From positions 41,605,070 through 41,669,069 of the forward strand of contig OX104114.1 in the NCBI GenBank assembly GCA_944474755.1: a stretch of DNA of 64,000 nucleotides, in the 5' to 3' direction. Each line of letters begins with the position of its first letter. Position 1 is the stretch's first letter. The notes under the pieces were generated by a model, which searched no databases, was not told the origin of the DNA, and saw nothing but the letters and a program-made list of their open reading frames with translations. This document shows, piece by piece, positions 21,840 to 32,964 of the stretch. The DNA comes from Limnoperna fortunei. Taxonomy: Eukaryota > Mollusca > Bivalvia > Mytilida > Modiolidae. The position numbers and the translations under genes were made by a program.

Positions 21840-22540
21840 ATATGACCGTTACCTAAGGCGGTGCGTTTCCGTATGTATATAATATATATATTATGTGTGT
21901 GTGCTTAATTAATGGCGAAGTTTGCATTTTAAATTGTATTGAAAATGTGAAAATGTTGAAATATTGCGTGTTTACGGAATCGTCGCGTATTTCCAAACTA
22001 GTTGCGTCTCTTTAAAGATCACCCGTGCGTTTGAAAGACAAGGACATAAATTCCGACCTTCAGATTTTTAGCAAATAAAGTGAAAGTACAAATGATTCCC
22101 GAAAACGTTTAATTTTTTTTTAAAATATGTTATTAATTGGCAAACTGTAACTATTTAGAAAAGTGCTACGCGAATAATTAAAAAGTAAAGTGACTGTCAT
22201 ATGTAAAAAATAGTCAGAAAATCATAATAAAAGTCAGTTTATACAGCTAACAAAACATTCAATTAAACAGCAATATTTAATACATCTTCCGCGCGTGCTG
22301 TTTTTCGTAATATTTAAGAAACGTTCTTTTGATTTAAAAAACTTTTGGTTAACATATACTGCAAAAATCATTTGTCTTTTGACGATAAAAAAGGCATGTA
22401 CTTTTAGCTATTTCAAGTCACGTGACAACACAGGAGACGCTTGAAACGGATACATTTTTGTGAGAAAATAAATCTAAACGGTCCAGTCAGTATAAAACAA
22501 CTCCTAAAAATGACTGTGTTAAAAAAACAGCTTCGATTTA
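21840..22540. other. Intergenic, nothing recognised
   Basis: AT-rich, with a short TATATA tract near 21880. No gene evidence. Confidence 0.3.
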
Positions 22541-22569
22541 TCATTACATGTACCTTATGCACGATTTCC

Positions 22570-23221
22570 TTTGAAAAAATACCTTAAATTGCCTTAACCT
22601 ACCTGCGTTGGCACTTAAATAAAACTGTTCTTTCGCATGAATAATCATGTTGTTAACCTTATTACGCTGCGTTTTAAATTGATCCACATTATCTCTTGAT
22701 GGAATATTTTTAACTTTTTGATGTAAGCGATTTCTCTTACGAATTCCCCTCCTAATCTCGGAGTTGAACCATGGCTTATCTGATGCTCGTATTGTCATAT
22801 TCTTACTAGGTATAGAGGGTTTAGCAATTTCTAAAAACTTTGTAGTAAAAAATGACACAATAGCATCTACATCATCACCAAAGTTAGAGAAAGCGTTTGA
22901 AAAAATACCTTAAATTGCCTTAACCTACCTGCGTTGGCACTTAAATAAAACTGTTCTTTCGCATGAATAATCATGTTGTTAACCTTATTACGCTGCGTTT
23001 TAAATTGATCTACATTATCTCTTGATGGAATATTTTTAACTTTTTTATGTAAGCAATTTCTCTTACGAATTCCCCTCCTAATCTCGGAGTTGAACCATGG
23101 CTTATCTGATGCTCGTATTGTCACATTCTTACTAGGTATAGAGGTTTTAGCAATTTCTAAAAACTTTGTAGTAAAAAATGACACAATAGCATCTACATCA
23201 TCACCGAAGTTAGTGAAAGCG
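22570..23221. repeat. 326-bp direct tandem duplication
   Basis: Units 22570-22895 and 22896-23221 have the same length, start TTTGAAAAAATACC and end AAAGCG. I count roughly ten substitutions between them, so the duplication is fairly recent compared with other repeats here. 326 is not a multiple of three, so the reading frame shifts between units. Confidence 0.95.
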
Positions 23222-23745
23222 TTTATCCAATCGAAATTTCTAATATCGATATTAAATTTCTCAAAGTTAGCATGCTTGTACAGCCATATGGTACGACGAA
23301 AAGAAGTTTGTTTAAAGTTCGGTATTTTTAAATATACTTTCGTGGCATTATGGTCACTTTTATTCCTGTCTATATCTATAGTTTCGGCAAATATAGTATT
23401 ACATTCTGTCGATACTATAATAGGGTCTTACAAGGTGGCCCTTTGTGACACTGGATCAAACCTTGTAGATTCCTTAATAACATTATTGAGGAAAAATAAA
23501 TCTATGATTTCATTTAGAGGACTATTACTAACAGTAAACAAATCAACATTAAGGTCTCCAGTAATGACATTATTTTGACTATAATTAAATGCTTGTTCTA
23601 TAGAGTAACGAAACTGTTCCCAAAAGGGATCTGTAGAACTTGGTGAACGATATACACAACAAACTAGTAGACTATAACGAGGAAATTCAATTTCAACCCA
23701 TACGAGCTCACCATTAATAAATTCTAAGTCTGATCTTCGTTTCAT
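22570..23745 (-). pseudogene. LINE endonuclease plus linker fragment with internal tandem duplication
   Basis: Read on the - strand from 23745: RSDLEFINGELVWVEIEFP, LLVCCVYRSPSS, then VITGDLNVDL (the GDFN-like endonuclease box), and after a frame disruption an NKSDHNAT box (SDH motif with catalytic His). A linker with IRASDKPWFNSEIRRGIRKR and EQFYLSANA follows. These are the C-terminal half of an apurinic-type endonuclease and the spacer before the RT of a Jockey/CR1-like element. The N-terminal endonuclease half and the RT are absent. The linker is present twice (22570-22895 and 22896-23221). In place of RT sequence after ...SANAG comes GGTAGGTTAAGGCAA. Confidence 0.8.
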
Positions 23746-23759
23746 TTAGGAGTGTCTGA

Positions 23760-24240
23760 AACATAAATTATCACCCCTCCCCCAAAACAATTCCGATCGT
23801 TTCATGAAATAGTGTGTGGGTATACTGGAAACTACACCTTTCTACCTGTTTTAAGGAAATAAACCTACCATTTAATAATTTTAACTATAAAGAAAGGATT
23901 ATTTCTCATTACAACTCTCTTTTGTTTTCATTTTAATTTGAGAGGCTTTCTATCTGCAGCCAAAATATGTATCCTTGCTCACCAACTCACTCCCTAGTAA
24001 ACATTAAAGAAAAAACAATGCTCATGACAAAAATTAAAATATATGTACATTTTTAAAAATGGGTAAATAATCTCAACAAGCAGAATATAATTTAAATGTA
24101 ATATACAAATACAATTAGATTTGACTATTAAATTGTTTTTCAATATATTTCATATAAAGAACATTTAATGGAAACAAAGAAAGACAAACCTTAAAAAAAA
24201 TAATTGCAAGGAAAGTATATAATATATGATTTCGCCAGAG
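23760..24240. other. Intergenic, nothing recognised
   Basis: AT-rich sequence; no gene signal. Confidence 0.3.
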
Positions 24241-24247
24241 ATGAACT

Positions 24248-24341
24248 GTGAATATCCAAAATATGATCACGAGTGCCGAATAACACATCCGATTAATCTG
24301 ATGCTTTATGCGGCACGAGTGATCATATTTTGGATATTCAC
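24248..24341. repeat. 94-bp hairpin with 23-bp perfect arms
   Basis: GTGAATATCCAAAATATGAT plus CAC (24248-24270) is perfectly complementary to 24319-24341. Inside, GTGCCG and CGGCAC give a second short pairing around a central AT-rich loop. Likely a small palindromic MITE. Confidence 0.85.
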
Positions 24342-24349
24342 GATGCCCA

Positions 24350-24945
24350 ATTGATTATCCTATTTATTATATAGATCAAAATTGTTTTCGTAAAATTTTA
24401 ATGCTTAATCCAAAATTTTATGAATGGCGGATGAATATCTGTATAGTACAAAACCATTGTGACATTTTGGCGGGAAAAAACCCGAGAGTGAAAATAAACG
24501 ATAATTTTCACATGTGATTTACCGTGATTTCTGTCACTCGGAAAATTCGATATTTCATCTCTATCTATATAATAAAAAAATATATTCCACCTTCAGATAC
24601 AATTTGAAGAGGTAAAAATTCCTTTTGTGTGAAATCTTTTCTAAAATTAAAGTTAAATAACAGTTGTAGTAAACTTTCAAAATTCCCAGGATCTCTTCAT
24701 TGAAGTTTAAATCAAGGATAAAATGAAAAGAACTTTATACCGGTTTCTTGATTTTAGATTTAGAAAACAATGGCTACTAGCATTAAATAATATTTGCAAC
24801 AAATAATTCTACTGACAATGTCTCAAAATAAAAAGTTTTGTTACATCAACACTGTACATTACTTATTAATGGATATTACATTAGACCTAACTAACAACCC
24901 CAATAATTTTGAAAAACTAATGTTACTTATCCTTTATTCATATAT
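24350..24945. other. Intergenic, nothing recognised
   Basis: AT-rich sequence; no gene signal. Confidence 0.3.
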
Positions 24946-24952
24946 TTAATAA

Positions 24953-25183
24953 GGGCCTCGGTGGCAATAACGTGGTCTGTCAACGCTAAGATTGCGGGTT
25001 TGAGTCTCACTGCGGGCAGGGTGTACTCGACTCCAATCTTAATTGATTGCCAGTTTTCCTACTGACGGTCGGGGTTTTTTTCCGGCTACTCCGGTTTCGT
25101 CCCCAATAAAAACTGGACGCCATGATATAGCTGAAAAACTGCTGAAAGAGGCGTAAAACAACAGTTAAACGAACAAACAAAAC
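24953..25183 (+). mobile_element. tRNA-derived SINE with internal head deletion
   Basis: Starts GGGCCTCGGTGGC but lacks most of the A-box segment (GAGTGGTTAAGGTAG and following). It resumes at ACGTGGTCTGTCAACGC with an intact B-box-like GCGGGTTTGAGTCTCACTGC. The body and the tail (CTCCGGTTTC, AATAAAAACTGGACGCCATG, GCTGAAAGAGGCGT, AACAAACAAAAC) are well preserved. Loss of the A box should block Pol III transcription. Confidence 0.9.
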
Positions 25184-25189
25184 ATTTTT

Positions 25190-26220
25190 TTGGCAACAAA
25201 CTTGGTACAACAATGCTGTTAACTACAAATTAGAATAGTAAAAAGATCAAAATTTTACTATTTATTGTCGTAACTCAATAAATGGAAATAGAAGAGGTCG
25301 TGTTAATGTGTACTAATTTTCATGTATTTAATTCGCTTTTAACTGTAGAAAACAACATCAGATGTATATGTTCACAATCTTTTCCGTATTGGTCGCCATG
25401 AAGCATTTAAAATCGTAGCCTTATATCATTATTTGGTCTTTAGTTATACCTGCTTATTGTTCGCCAGCTAATTTTTCGCTACATTTATTAGCTGGTTTGA
25501 GTCTGGCGCTTTTACTGGGTGCTTTAATGTGAATAGATTTATTTAAAATGATTGAATTGCCGATGGCATTTTATTGATGAATGTGCCATTTCATTTCAAT
25601 AATCATAATGAATCAATTAAGGGCTCACCACAAAACATATTTCAACACTCTACTCTTTTATTTTTATACTGAGCTATCGGGATCACTAAAAATAAACATT
25701 TTACTTAACAAAGAAAGACAACCCTGTACAAATTTTAATTAAAAAATTGTAATGAATGTATACAATATATAATTTTTAAGATGCACTACAGTATTACGTT
25801 GTCGTTTTTAAGCATCATACATTTTAGACCTTCTGTGTAATTGATTATATATCCTGTAGCATAGATTCTACCCTGTACTCTGAATCATTCCAAACGATAT
25901 TTATTTTTCATACAGTTCCAGTGAGCTTCTTGTCTTTGAATTTTATTGTTAATTCTCATTTTGCTCCTAAGCTAAATGTTTTCTAGTTTACAACATGCAT
26001 CTAGTATTGCTGTAGAATAACATCTATCTTCGCGAACAAAAGTAATAGCTTACAAACAAGCAAATATGCCTTCTTGCAAACACAAAAGAAAAACTGTACA
26101 TCACTCCTGGTTAACTGTGTGCTGGGAACAATAAAATGATATGAGAGTGAAAGTAGCTTCCTATGCAAAGATGAAAAAGTAATAGGGAATAAATTGTAAT
26201 TTTTTTACTTTTTCACAGAC
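25190..26220. other. Intergenic, nothing recognised
   Basis: AT-rich; only chance ORFs. No repeat family recognised. Confidence 0.3.
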
Positions 26221-26440
26221 ATAACAATGAGTAACTCGACGGGTGTCTTATAAGAGGCAGGCACTGCTTACTCGTCCCGAGCACCTTAGTGCACCCATGT
26301 TTTTTATTGAGTTTTGGTTACTTTTTCTATTTTTGTGATTTTGTTTTTTGATTTGCGCTGTATATGTTTGTCTATATCCGAATTTGTGATTGTCCCTTGA
26401 CTTTCGGCTTTTGTTGGTCGTTCGGTTTTCCTTGCTATTT
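26215..26440 (+). repeat. Dispersed repeat, copy 1
   Basis: Sequence CACAGACATAACAATGAG, GTGTCTTATAAGAGGCAGGC, AGTGCACCCATG, TTTTATTGAGTT and a T-rich part recurs, diverged, at 53665-53870. It looks like the non-coding 3' end of a retroelement, but the family could not be named. Confidence 0.55.
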
Positions 26441-26709
26441 TTCTTAATACTGAAACACTTCAACAATGTCAATACTAAGTAGGTGGGTCTAAATGATGTG
26501 GAGGCCTTTTTCTCTGCTTTTAATGAGGTATCAGGGAAATCGGGGTATAATTTTTTAAGCAGATTGGCGGAAAAAAAATGTTTACCTGATGAACCAATAG
26601 AACCAAGGAACAGATTCTAAGAATAGATTCTGTTACTGAGAACTAAATATTTTATTTTGACAACAAGACAGCACATGATTTCATGCATTCAATCTAAGTA
26701 ATATTACAA

Positions 26710-26852
26710 GGAAAACTGTCTATCCTTGTCAATTAAGATTGAAGTCGAGTACACCCTGCCTGCACTGAGAATCGAACCAGCAATCTCAGTGTTGACAGAC
26801 CACGTGATCAATAGTAGATGAACAATCTTAACTACTCGGCCACCGAGGCCAC
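26710..26852 (-). mobile_element. SINE copy, 5' half only
   Basis: Minus-strand head and first part of the body: GGCCTCGGTGGCCGAGTAG (A-box), CTACTATTGATCACGTGG, GATTGCTGGTTCGATTCTC (B-box) and GGGTGTACTCGACTTC. It ends at about TATCCTTGTCAATTAAG, so the conserved core and tail are missing, which is unusual for a 3'-primed insertion. Confidence 0.85.
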
Positions 26853-26859
26853 CTAAACA

Positions 26860-27385
26860 GAACAGGACAAACTGTTTATGTAAATGGTCACTCTTAAACA
26901 TCTTGTAAATACGAAATGCTGGAGAAATGTAACCGTTATATTATTAAACCTTCACTGTCAGAAAAATATACGATTATAATTAAATTTAAAAACTTTAAAA
27001 GCTGGTATATAAATACATTAATTTACTCTAGATGAAATCGGAGTTTTACTACATATATCAGCATGAACAAAATCCTGAAATCGTAGATTTGACGTAAAAA
27101 AAGAAATAAATCGCCTAATGTGCCAATTACAAAATAAAAAAGGAATTTAACAACTGTTGTAACCTCGACGAAAAACTATACTTAGGAAGAGTATAAAACA
27201 AAGATAATGCACATACATGACTAATCTGCCAAGGATACAGATTTTAAAGATGACCTTAGGTAACCGTATCCGTTACTGTTGGGTCCAAAATAAAAAAATG
27301 AAAATAAATAAAATTAAAGCACAAATGGCAACATTTAAAAGTATCAAAGTATAATTGGAAATGTGCCGCAGCTCAATATTTGACA
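26860..27385. other. Intergenic, nothing recognised
   Basis: AT-rich; no gene signal. Confidence 0.3.
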
Positions 27386-27389
27386 ATGT

Positions 27390-28320
27390 TAGCCAACCCG
27401 ATAACTGATAAACTTACCAATGACTATGATAATGTTGCCCATCCCGATGACTGACAAACTTACCAATGACAATGATAATGTTGCCATCCCGATGACTGAA
27501 AAACTTATCAATGACTATGATAATGTTGCCATCCCGATGACTGAAAAACTTATCAATGACTATGATTATGGTGCCCATCCCGATGACTGAAAAACTTATC
27601 AATGACTATGATAATGGTGCCCATCCCGATGACTGAAAAACTTATCAATGACTATGATAATGGTGCCAATCCCGATGACTGACAAACCTATCAATGACAA
27701 TGATAATGTTGCCCATCCCGATGACTGAAAAATTTATCAATGACTATGATAATGTTGCCCATCCCGATGACTGAAAAACTTACCAATGACAATGATAATG
27801 TTGTCCATCCCGATGACTGAAAAACTTATCAATGACTATGATAATGGTGCCCATCCCGATGACTGAAAAACTTATCAATGACTATGATAATGGTGCCTAT
27901 CCCGATGACTGACAAAGTTATCAATGACAATGATAATGTTGCCCATCCCGATGACTGAAAAACTTATCAATGACTATGATAATGTTGCCCATCCCGATGA
28001 CTGACAAACTTACCAATGGCTATGATAATGTCGCCCATCCCGATGACTGACAAACTTACCAATGACTATGATAATGTTGCCCATCCCGATGACTGAAAAC
28101 TTACCAATGACTATGATAATGTTGCCCATCCCAATGACTGACAAACTGACCAATGAATGTTGCCCATCCCGATGACTGACAATCTTACCAATTTCAATGA
28201 TAATATTGCCCATCCCGATGACTGACAAACTTACCAATTTCAATGATAATATTGCCCATCCCGATGACTGACAACATTACAGATAACTCTGACAATACAA
28301 CCCAACCCAATGACTGACAT
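27390..28320. repeat. 46-bp minisatellite, about 20 units
   Basis: Units of 45-46 bp contain CCCGATGACTGA, AAACTTA(C/T)CAATGAC and TATGATAATGTTGCC. Edge units are more diverged. Two main variants (ACTTATC/ACTTACC and GTTGCC/GGTGCC) alternate in runs, as expected from unequal exchange. The 46-bp period is not a multiple of three, and the two - strand ORFs across it (27414-27602, 28010-28243) are artefacts. Confidence 0.95.
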
Positions 28321-28324
28321 TATC

Positions 28325-29145
28325 ATGTACCACACCACTGATAATGAACATAAATAAGTCGGGTTATTGACATGGTTATAAGCACCATGATAAATCTGTT
28401 TTAATAAAAAAATTGTTTCGACAGTTTGTTTTACATTAAAACAAACAACAAAAATTAAACGTATCGGTTCTTTTACATTATACGCTGTTTTGAGTTTATA
28501 TGAGTCATTTAACAGTTACGCATTTTTATCATTAAGAAAAAATTAACATGTATTACGCAATAAATTTAATGAGTAACAAATTACAAATTAATACAATCAT
28601 TAATAGGTACATGTAGTCTACGCATATGCGGCATGTCATTGCGGTCTGTGTAGTGGGGTTGCGTCATTATGCAAATTATAATTTATTGTTTACGAGCCAA
28701 TGAGAAAAAAACATCATTTGTAAAAACAAATCTACTTTAAGCCTAAGATTTATTTACTACCTTGTACAATTTGCATATAACCTTCATGTACTGATAACAG
28801 CTTTTGCATGTCTCACTTAAAGGGTCCTGAAATGATCTGCAGAAGCCGCGGTCATCAGTACATGTTTCAAGCACCTACTGTACAGAATCCATTATATGTT
28901 TAGACCTCACATGGGGTTGATTATTCTTTTCAGCATCTACATGTAAAAGCGTTGCTCTTTCTCCAAATACATCACAAACAATAATTGTACATAATACGAC
29001 CAATACCACTTCACAGTCACATCGAGGTTGGTCTGTGTAGCGCAGTGATTAGTCAAGGTCATTTAGAACCTTTCCAACGAAAACGAAAGTGATTATACTA
29101 CATGTGTTTGGGTGAAAGCGGTTATTTATCTTTGATGTCTCAAAA
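28325..29145. other. Intergenic, with possible short tRNA-like fragment
   Basis: Mostly AT-rich. Near 29031-29060 GGTCTGTGTAGCGCAGTGA resembles a tRNA/SINE A-box head, but no B box or tail follows, so it is not called as a gene. Confidence 0.3.
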
Positions 29146-29150
29146 TCTTG

Positions 29151-29184
<34 letters not shown>
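29151..29184. repeat. (TTGA)n microsatellite
   Basis: Eight and a half perfect TTGA units. Confidence 0.95.
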
Positions 29185-29189
29185 CGTTC

Positions 29190-30640
29190 ATTTATTCATT
29201 GATGCTCAACCATCCGTAAGCAATATTCAGGACATTCTTTGACAATTGAAAAAATAGTGATAAAGAAAAAAATTAACATAATATAAATAATAAAATAATT
29301 ATAATAATTACAACACATTTGATACAAAAACTGTTAATTGTTTGCACACCTAGAATGATCCAATGGTTTCTAGTTCAACATTTGTCCTGTTTAAAGTACA
29401 TGAAAAGTAGTTTAGTTATCTATTCTAACTAACAGTAAGTGTCCCATTTATTCACATATCAGTCTTTTGGTGACATTTTCGAAACCCTTAACACATTTTC
29501 ACAAAATGCTCAATTACCAATTGTTATTGAACAAGGTCAAAGGTCAAAGATATTTTTATGATGATCAATAACCGATCATTTATTGATGTTAGCAAAATAA
29601 TTGTGGGCATTTTGGGGACTGGAGAAGGGCATGCATGACAAATAATTTTACGAAAATAACCCAAACACCTTTTATACTGAATCGTAATACTAATAAGACT
29701 TAACGAACTAAGCATAGGTATGAAGTTATAAAGTGACTCAATTTTACTTGCATATTATACTTAATATGTTTATAATTTCCCCGTTTGGCACCTCTAATGT
29801 TGGAAATTACAGTTCGGAATATTGCTCTGAATGGTTAGTTTCTACAAGTTTTGCACATTACAATGGAATAATTCACGTCACAAAATACTTGTGGATTTCT
29901 TTGTATTTTTTCTTTCCTGAACATTATGGTAATTTAAAAAGGTTAACATTATTGGGATTTTTAAAGGTAAGTTTCATCATTTATTTCATAAATTTTGCAT
30001 TTTATTCTCATACATATATATTTTATTTCCGAACATTAAAATATAAAACGTTGGTTTGTTAGAAATTATAAATTTTAAAAATTTTGACTTATTCTGATGA
30101 AGTTCCCAAATTTGTCAAGATGACATTCAGTATCAAGACGGTACAAATATTTGTAATAAAAATTTGAAATGTTTATGATTTAATATTTCATGCTGACAAT
30201 TAAAACGTTAAGAATGAGTTTATGTTGATCTACGAGAATAATTTATAGTTCGTATTTAATTTCAATAAACCTGAATTCCACATGAATTTAAACATATAAG
30301 TTAAAATAGCATTTTCCATGTTCGCTATTCAGACAGCCCTGGAATTGAAAATTGTTGTAATATCGACACACGTTTATTCCACAATGCTCAACAAAATAGA
30401 TTTAATTGTACATACAAGAAAAAATAATTTTGATACAATTTCAACTCTAGATGGCTGTCGTTTTCAAAGATGAATCTGATTAACATTCGTATTTTTTCAT
30501 TCTAATCCAGCCTCTTTTTTAGTTTCCCATTAAAACAGAACTTTGCTTTTCCGGCATTGCTTGTTTACATAAATGGCCACGTGCAAATGTAACCGAACGT
30601 GGCAGATTCAAGAATTAAAACTTAAAATGGCATGTTATAA
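29190..30640. other. Intergenic, nothing recognised
   Basis: AT-rich. The 109-codon ORF at 29733-30062 has no recognisable motif, no signal of selection visible by eye, and an AT-driven composition (many F, I, Y, N), so it is treated as chance. Confidence 0.35.
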
Positions 30641-30645
30641 ATTAA

Positions 30646-31280
30646 AACGCGTCAAAAGGTTTTATTTAAACTTTGAACAGCTATTAAATACTATAAAATA
30701 AAGATCAAGTTAAATTTTCAGCACAATCCAATTTGTAGTTTTCGACTTAAGCCAATTCAAGCTGGGTTTTTGTCAACAATTTGCGGTTTCCAGATGATAA
30801 CTAGAGAACGCAGTGGCGGATCTATTTAAAAATTTTAAAAAAGGAAAGGAAAAAAGAGAACAGGGAGGGTAACAACAAGTTCCAAAGACAAAAATGTAAT
30901 CCTTGCTCATCCTCGCCATAAATTAATGCATGAAAGGTACTAATTCGTTAATTATGATATCTCTGTTGCATACCAAATAAGGTCAATGAACACTATGAAA
31001 ACCATGTGTTAAAAAAATTCATTTCGATACTTGGAAATTGCGTGTTGCAGGATTTTGCTCCATTTTTTCGATAGCTTTTGAAGGCCTTTAGCCCAGACCC
31101 CCTGCCGTAAATGCACCTCTGCGAGCCGCGGGAGGACCACTTCGTGGCCCCCTTTCGAAAATCCTGTATCCGCCCCTGGAACGCGTCAACAGATTTTTCT
31201 TTAACTTTGCACAGCTGTTCAGTGCTATGATGTGAAGATCAGGTTGAATTTTCAGCACAATGTAAAATTTGTCTTCTGAG
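30646..31280. repeat. About 100-bp duplicated host segment flanking a MITE
   Basis: 30646-30746 and 31180-31280 both start AACGCGTCAA, contain CAGCT(A/G)TT and AAGATCA(A/G)GTT(A/G)AATTTTCAGCACAAT, and end in an ATTTGT(A/C)(G/T)T-type stretch. The element at 30811-31178 lies between them. Confidence 0.75.
30811..31178. mobile_element. hAT-like MITE, about 368 bp
   Basis: The left end CAGTGGCGGATCTATTTAAA and right end GGATAC...CGCCCCTG form imperfect terminal inverted repeats of the CAG(T/G)GGCGGATNC type. The interior is non-coding with a GC-rich part near 31085-31150. An 8-bp target duplication expected for hAT is not clean: only GAACG is shared by the flanks (30806-30810, 31179-31183). Confidence 0.65.
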
Positions 31281-31284
31281 ATGG

Positions 31285-32640
31285 ACTGTTATCATGCTTA
31301 GCTGCTCCTGTATGCTGTTTTGTAATTCAGTAACATGTGTTCGTGAATACTAAAAACAATACAACGTGGCCGGGTATCATTTTATGTCCCATTAAATGGC
31401 TTATTTTTCTTAATTATAATAATAATTTTTATTTTGAACGCGCCATGTTCTCTTGCAAGTAAATGATATTGCGTGCTTAGTTAATTTATATATTTCATCT
31501 TGATATACAAGAAATGTGGTTTTTTTATACATTTAGTGGTTGTGATTTGCAGGTGAAGATATTCCCTTTAACATTTATAAACTTCAATGGTTAATTTGAT
31601 GTTAAACAGATGTGCAATCACCAAATCACAGATAGATAGCAGTAAATAGCCTGTTAGCACTGTTCAAACTTAAAAACAAATTGTTGAATTTAAAAAAAAA
31701 GTTTTGATGTTCAGCAATTGTTCGATGCCATCAACTGTTTATTAAATGGCACGATTACATTAAAAAATTAGGTGAAATTACATTTATTGTATGGTTTTAC
31801 CATGGTTTCTATATGGACTAGCAAAGAATAAAATTAGAAAGATATATATTTCAAGAATCATTGTCCACAGTCTGATTAAGTTATACTGGAAGTTACTTTG
31901 AACGGTACAGGATGTAAGGTGTAATTTGATATTTACGTCATATAATCAGACAACAAAACTTTGCTCGTAAGTGGTTATTTTGTTCGCTTGTATTATACAA
32001 GATAGTTGGTGCATTTTATGTCTCTGCAAATGACACGGAGCAAGCTTTGACTGGATCAGAGACAAAAGCGATGTATTTACGATTCAAGAGTAGAAACAAT
32101 TTTAACTGGCTATGATGACATGCGCAACACACATGTTCTGAGGATATAAAACCTAAATCAAGCAATAATAAAAGTTTTTCATCTAGAGTTTAATTTTCCA
32201 AAACATACGCTCACAAGTAACTAAGAGAAAAGCAGACGTCACATCTCGACATAGCCTAGTTTCAATAATTTGGATGAAAATCGATTTTGTGTCGTTTTCA
32301 AGTGAATGGAGAAAAACAACGTCCGATTTTTATAAGACTGGGTTCCTGTCAAGTGTTGTTACATAGTTGTCATGTTATATTATATATTCCTTTATGTATT
32401 TTAACGTGTGTGCTTTGAACTGTTTTCTAGTAGCCACTCTGCGTACATTTTTAGAATCTTTATTTCCCATTGATTGTTCTGTTTCGTTTAGGATCAGATT
32501 TGATCATATATTTTATTTTAATTTATTTTAATTGTTTAGAAGCTTATTATAATTAATTACAATTACATATTATATTTACACATGCAGGGAAATAAGGGGA
32601 AAATGTATTTCCTAATGTCTCTTTAACAGAGATACATGTA
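31285..32640. other. Intergenic, nothing recognised
   Basis: AT-rich; may contain introns or the 3' part of the putative minus-strand gene that starts at 32783, but no exon could be identified. Confidence 0.3.
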
Positions 32641-32657
32641 GTTGAATAATGTAATAT

Positions 32658-32783
32658 TTAGGATTTAGGATCATTACCAAACTGGTCTAAAACAGCTTGT
32701 TGTGTTATCTCGAACATGGCGTCAGATGACTCTAAGAATTGACCTTCATCTTCTTCTTCTTCTTTTGGTATCCAGTTATCCAT
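32658..32783 (-). CDS. Putative 41-codon ORF or first coding exon, unknown product
   Basis: Starts ATGG at 32783 and reads MDNWIPKEEEEDEG, then QFLESSDAMFEITQQAVLD, then QFGNDPKS before TAA at 32658-32660. The acidic run, amphipathic QQAVLDQFG helix and balanced amino-acid use look unlike the chance ORFs in this AT-rich DNA. A possible donor (G|GTAATG) falls after ...LDQFG, with the last exon base at 32678, so this could be the first coding exon of a longer gene rather than a microprotein. I do not recognise the family. An NRF1-like motif lies about 20-35 bp upstream of the ATG. The LINE at 32890 starts roughly 70 bp beyond that motif. Confidence 0.45.
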   Translation of the reverse strand: MDNWIPKEEEEDEGQFLESSDAMFEITQQAVLDQFGNDPKS

Positions 32784-32804
32784 CACTAATGATGATTACT
32801 AACT

Positions 32805-32818
32805 GCTGCGCATGCGTG
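32805..32818 (-). promoter_or_regulatory. NRF1-like palindromic site
   Basis: CTGCGCATGCGTGG on the + strand matches the NRF1 consensus (T/C)GCGCA(T/C)GCGC with one mismatch. It is one of very few CpG-rich words in this AT-rich region and lies just upstream of the ORF starting at 32783, the usual place for such a site in metazoan housekeeping promoters. Confidence 0.45.
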
Positions 32819-32964
32819 GTAATCCAAAAACTTATGTACAGAAATAAAAGAGAATCAAAATGGTGTTTACAAACTTGAAACAATGTGATTAATTTTTTTT
32901 TTATATATATGTATATTATGTATGTTTTGACTAAATGTGACTAATGTAGAAATAACCGATGAGG

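Noticed and set aside
23090..23578. 162-codon plus-strand ORF
   Set aside because: Antisense of the LINE endonuclease and linker fragment.
27414..28243. Minus-strand ORFs with repeated SHRDGN/VIGMGN words
   Set aside because: They come from the 46-bp minisatellite, whose period shifts frame at each unit, so no continuous protein repeat exists.
27390..28320. CRISPR-like array
   Set aside because: Whole 46-bp units repeat without unique spacers, and the context is eukaryotic.
29031..29060. Possible tRNA gene
   Set aside because: Only an A-box-like head is present; no B box, anticodon arm or terminator follows.
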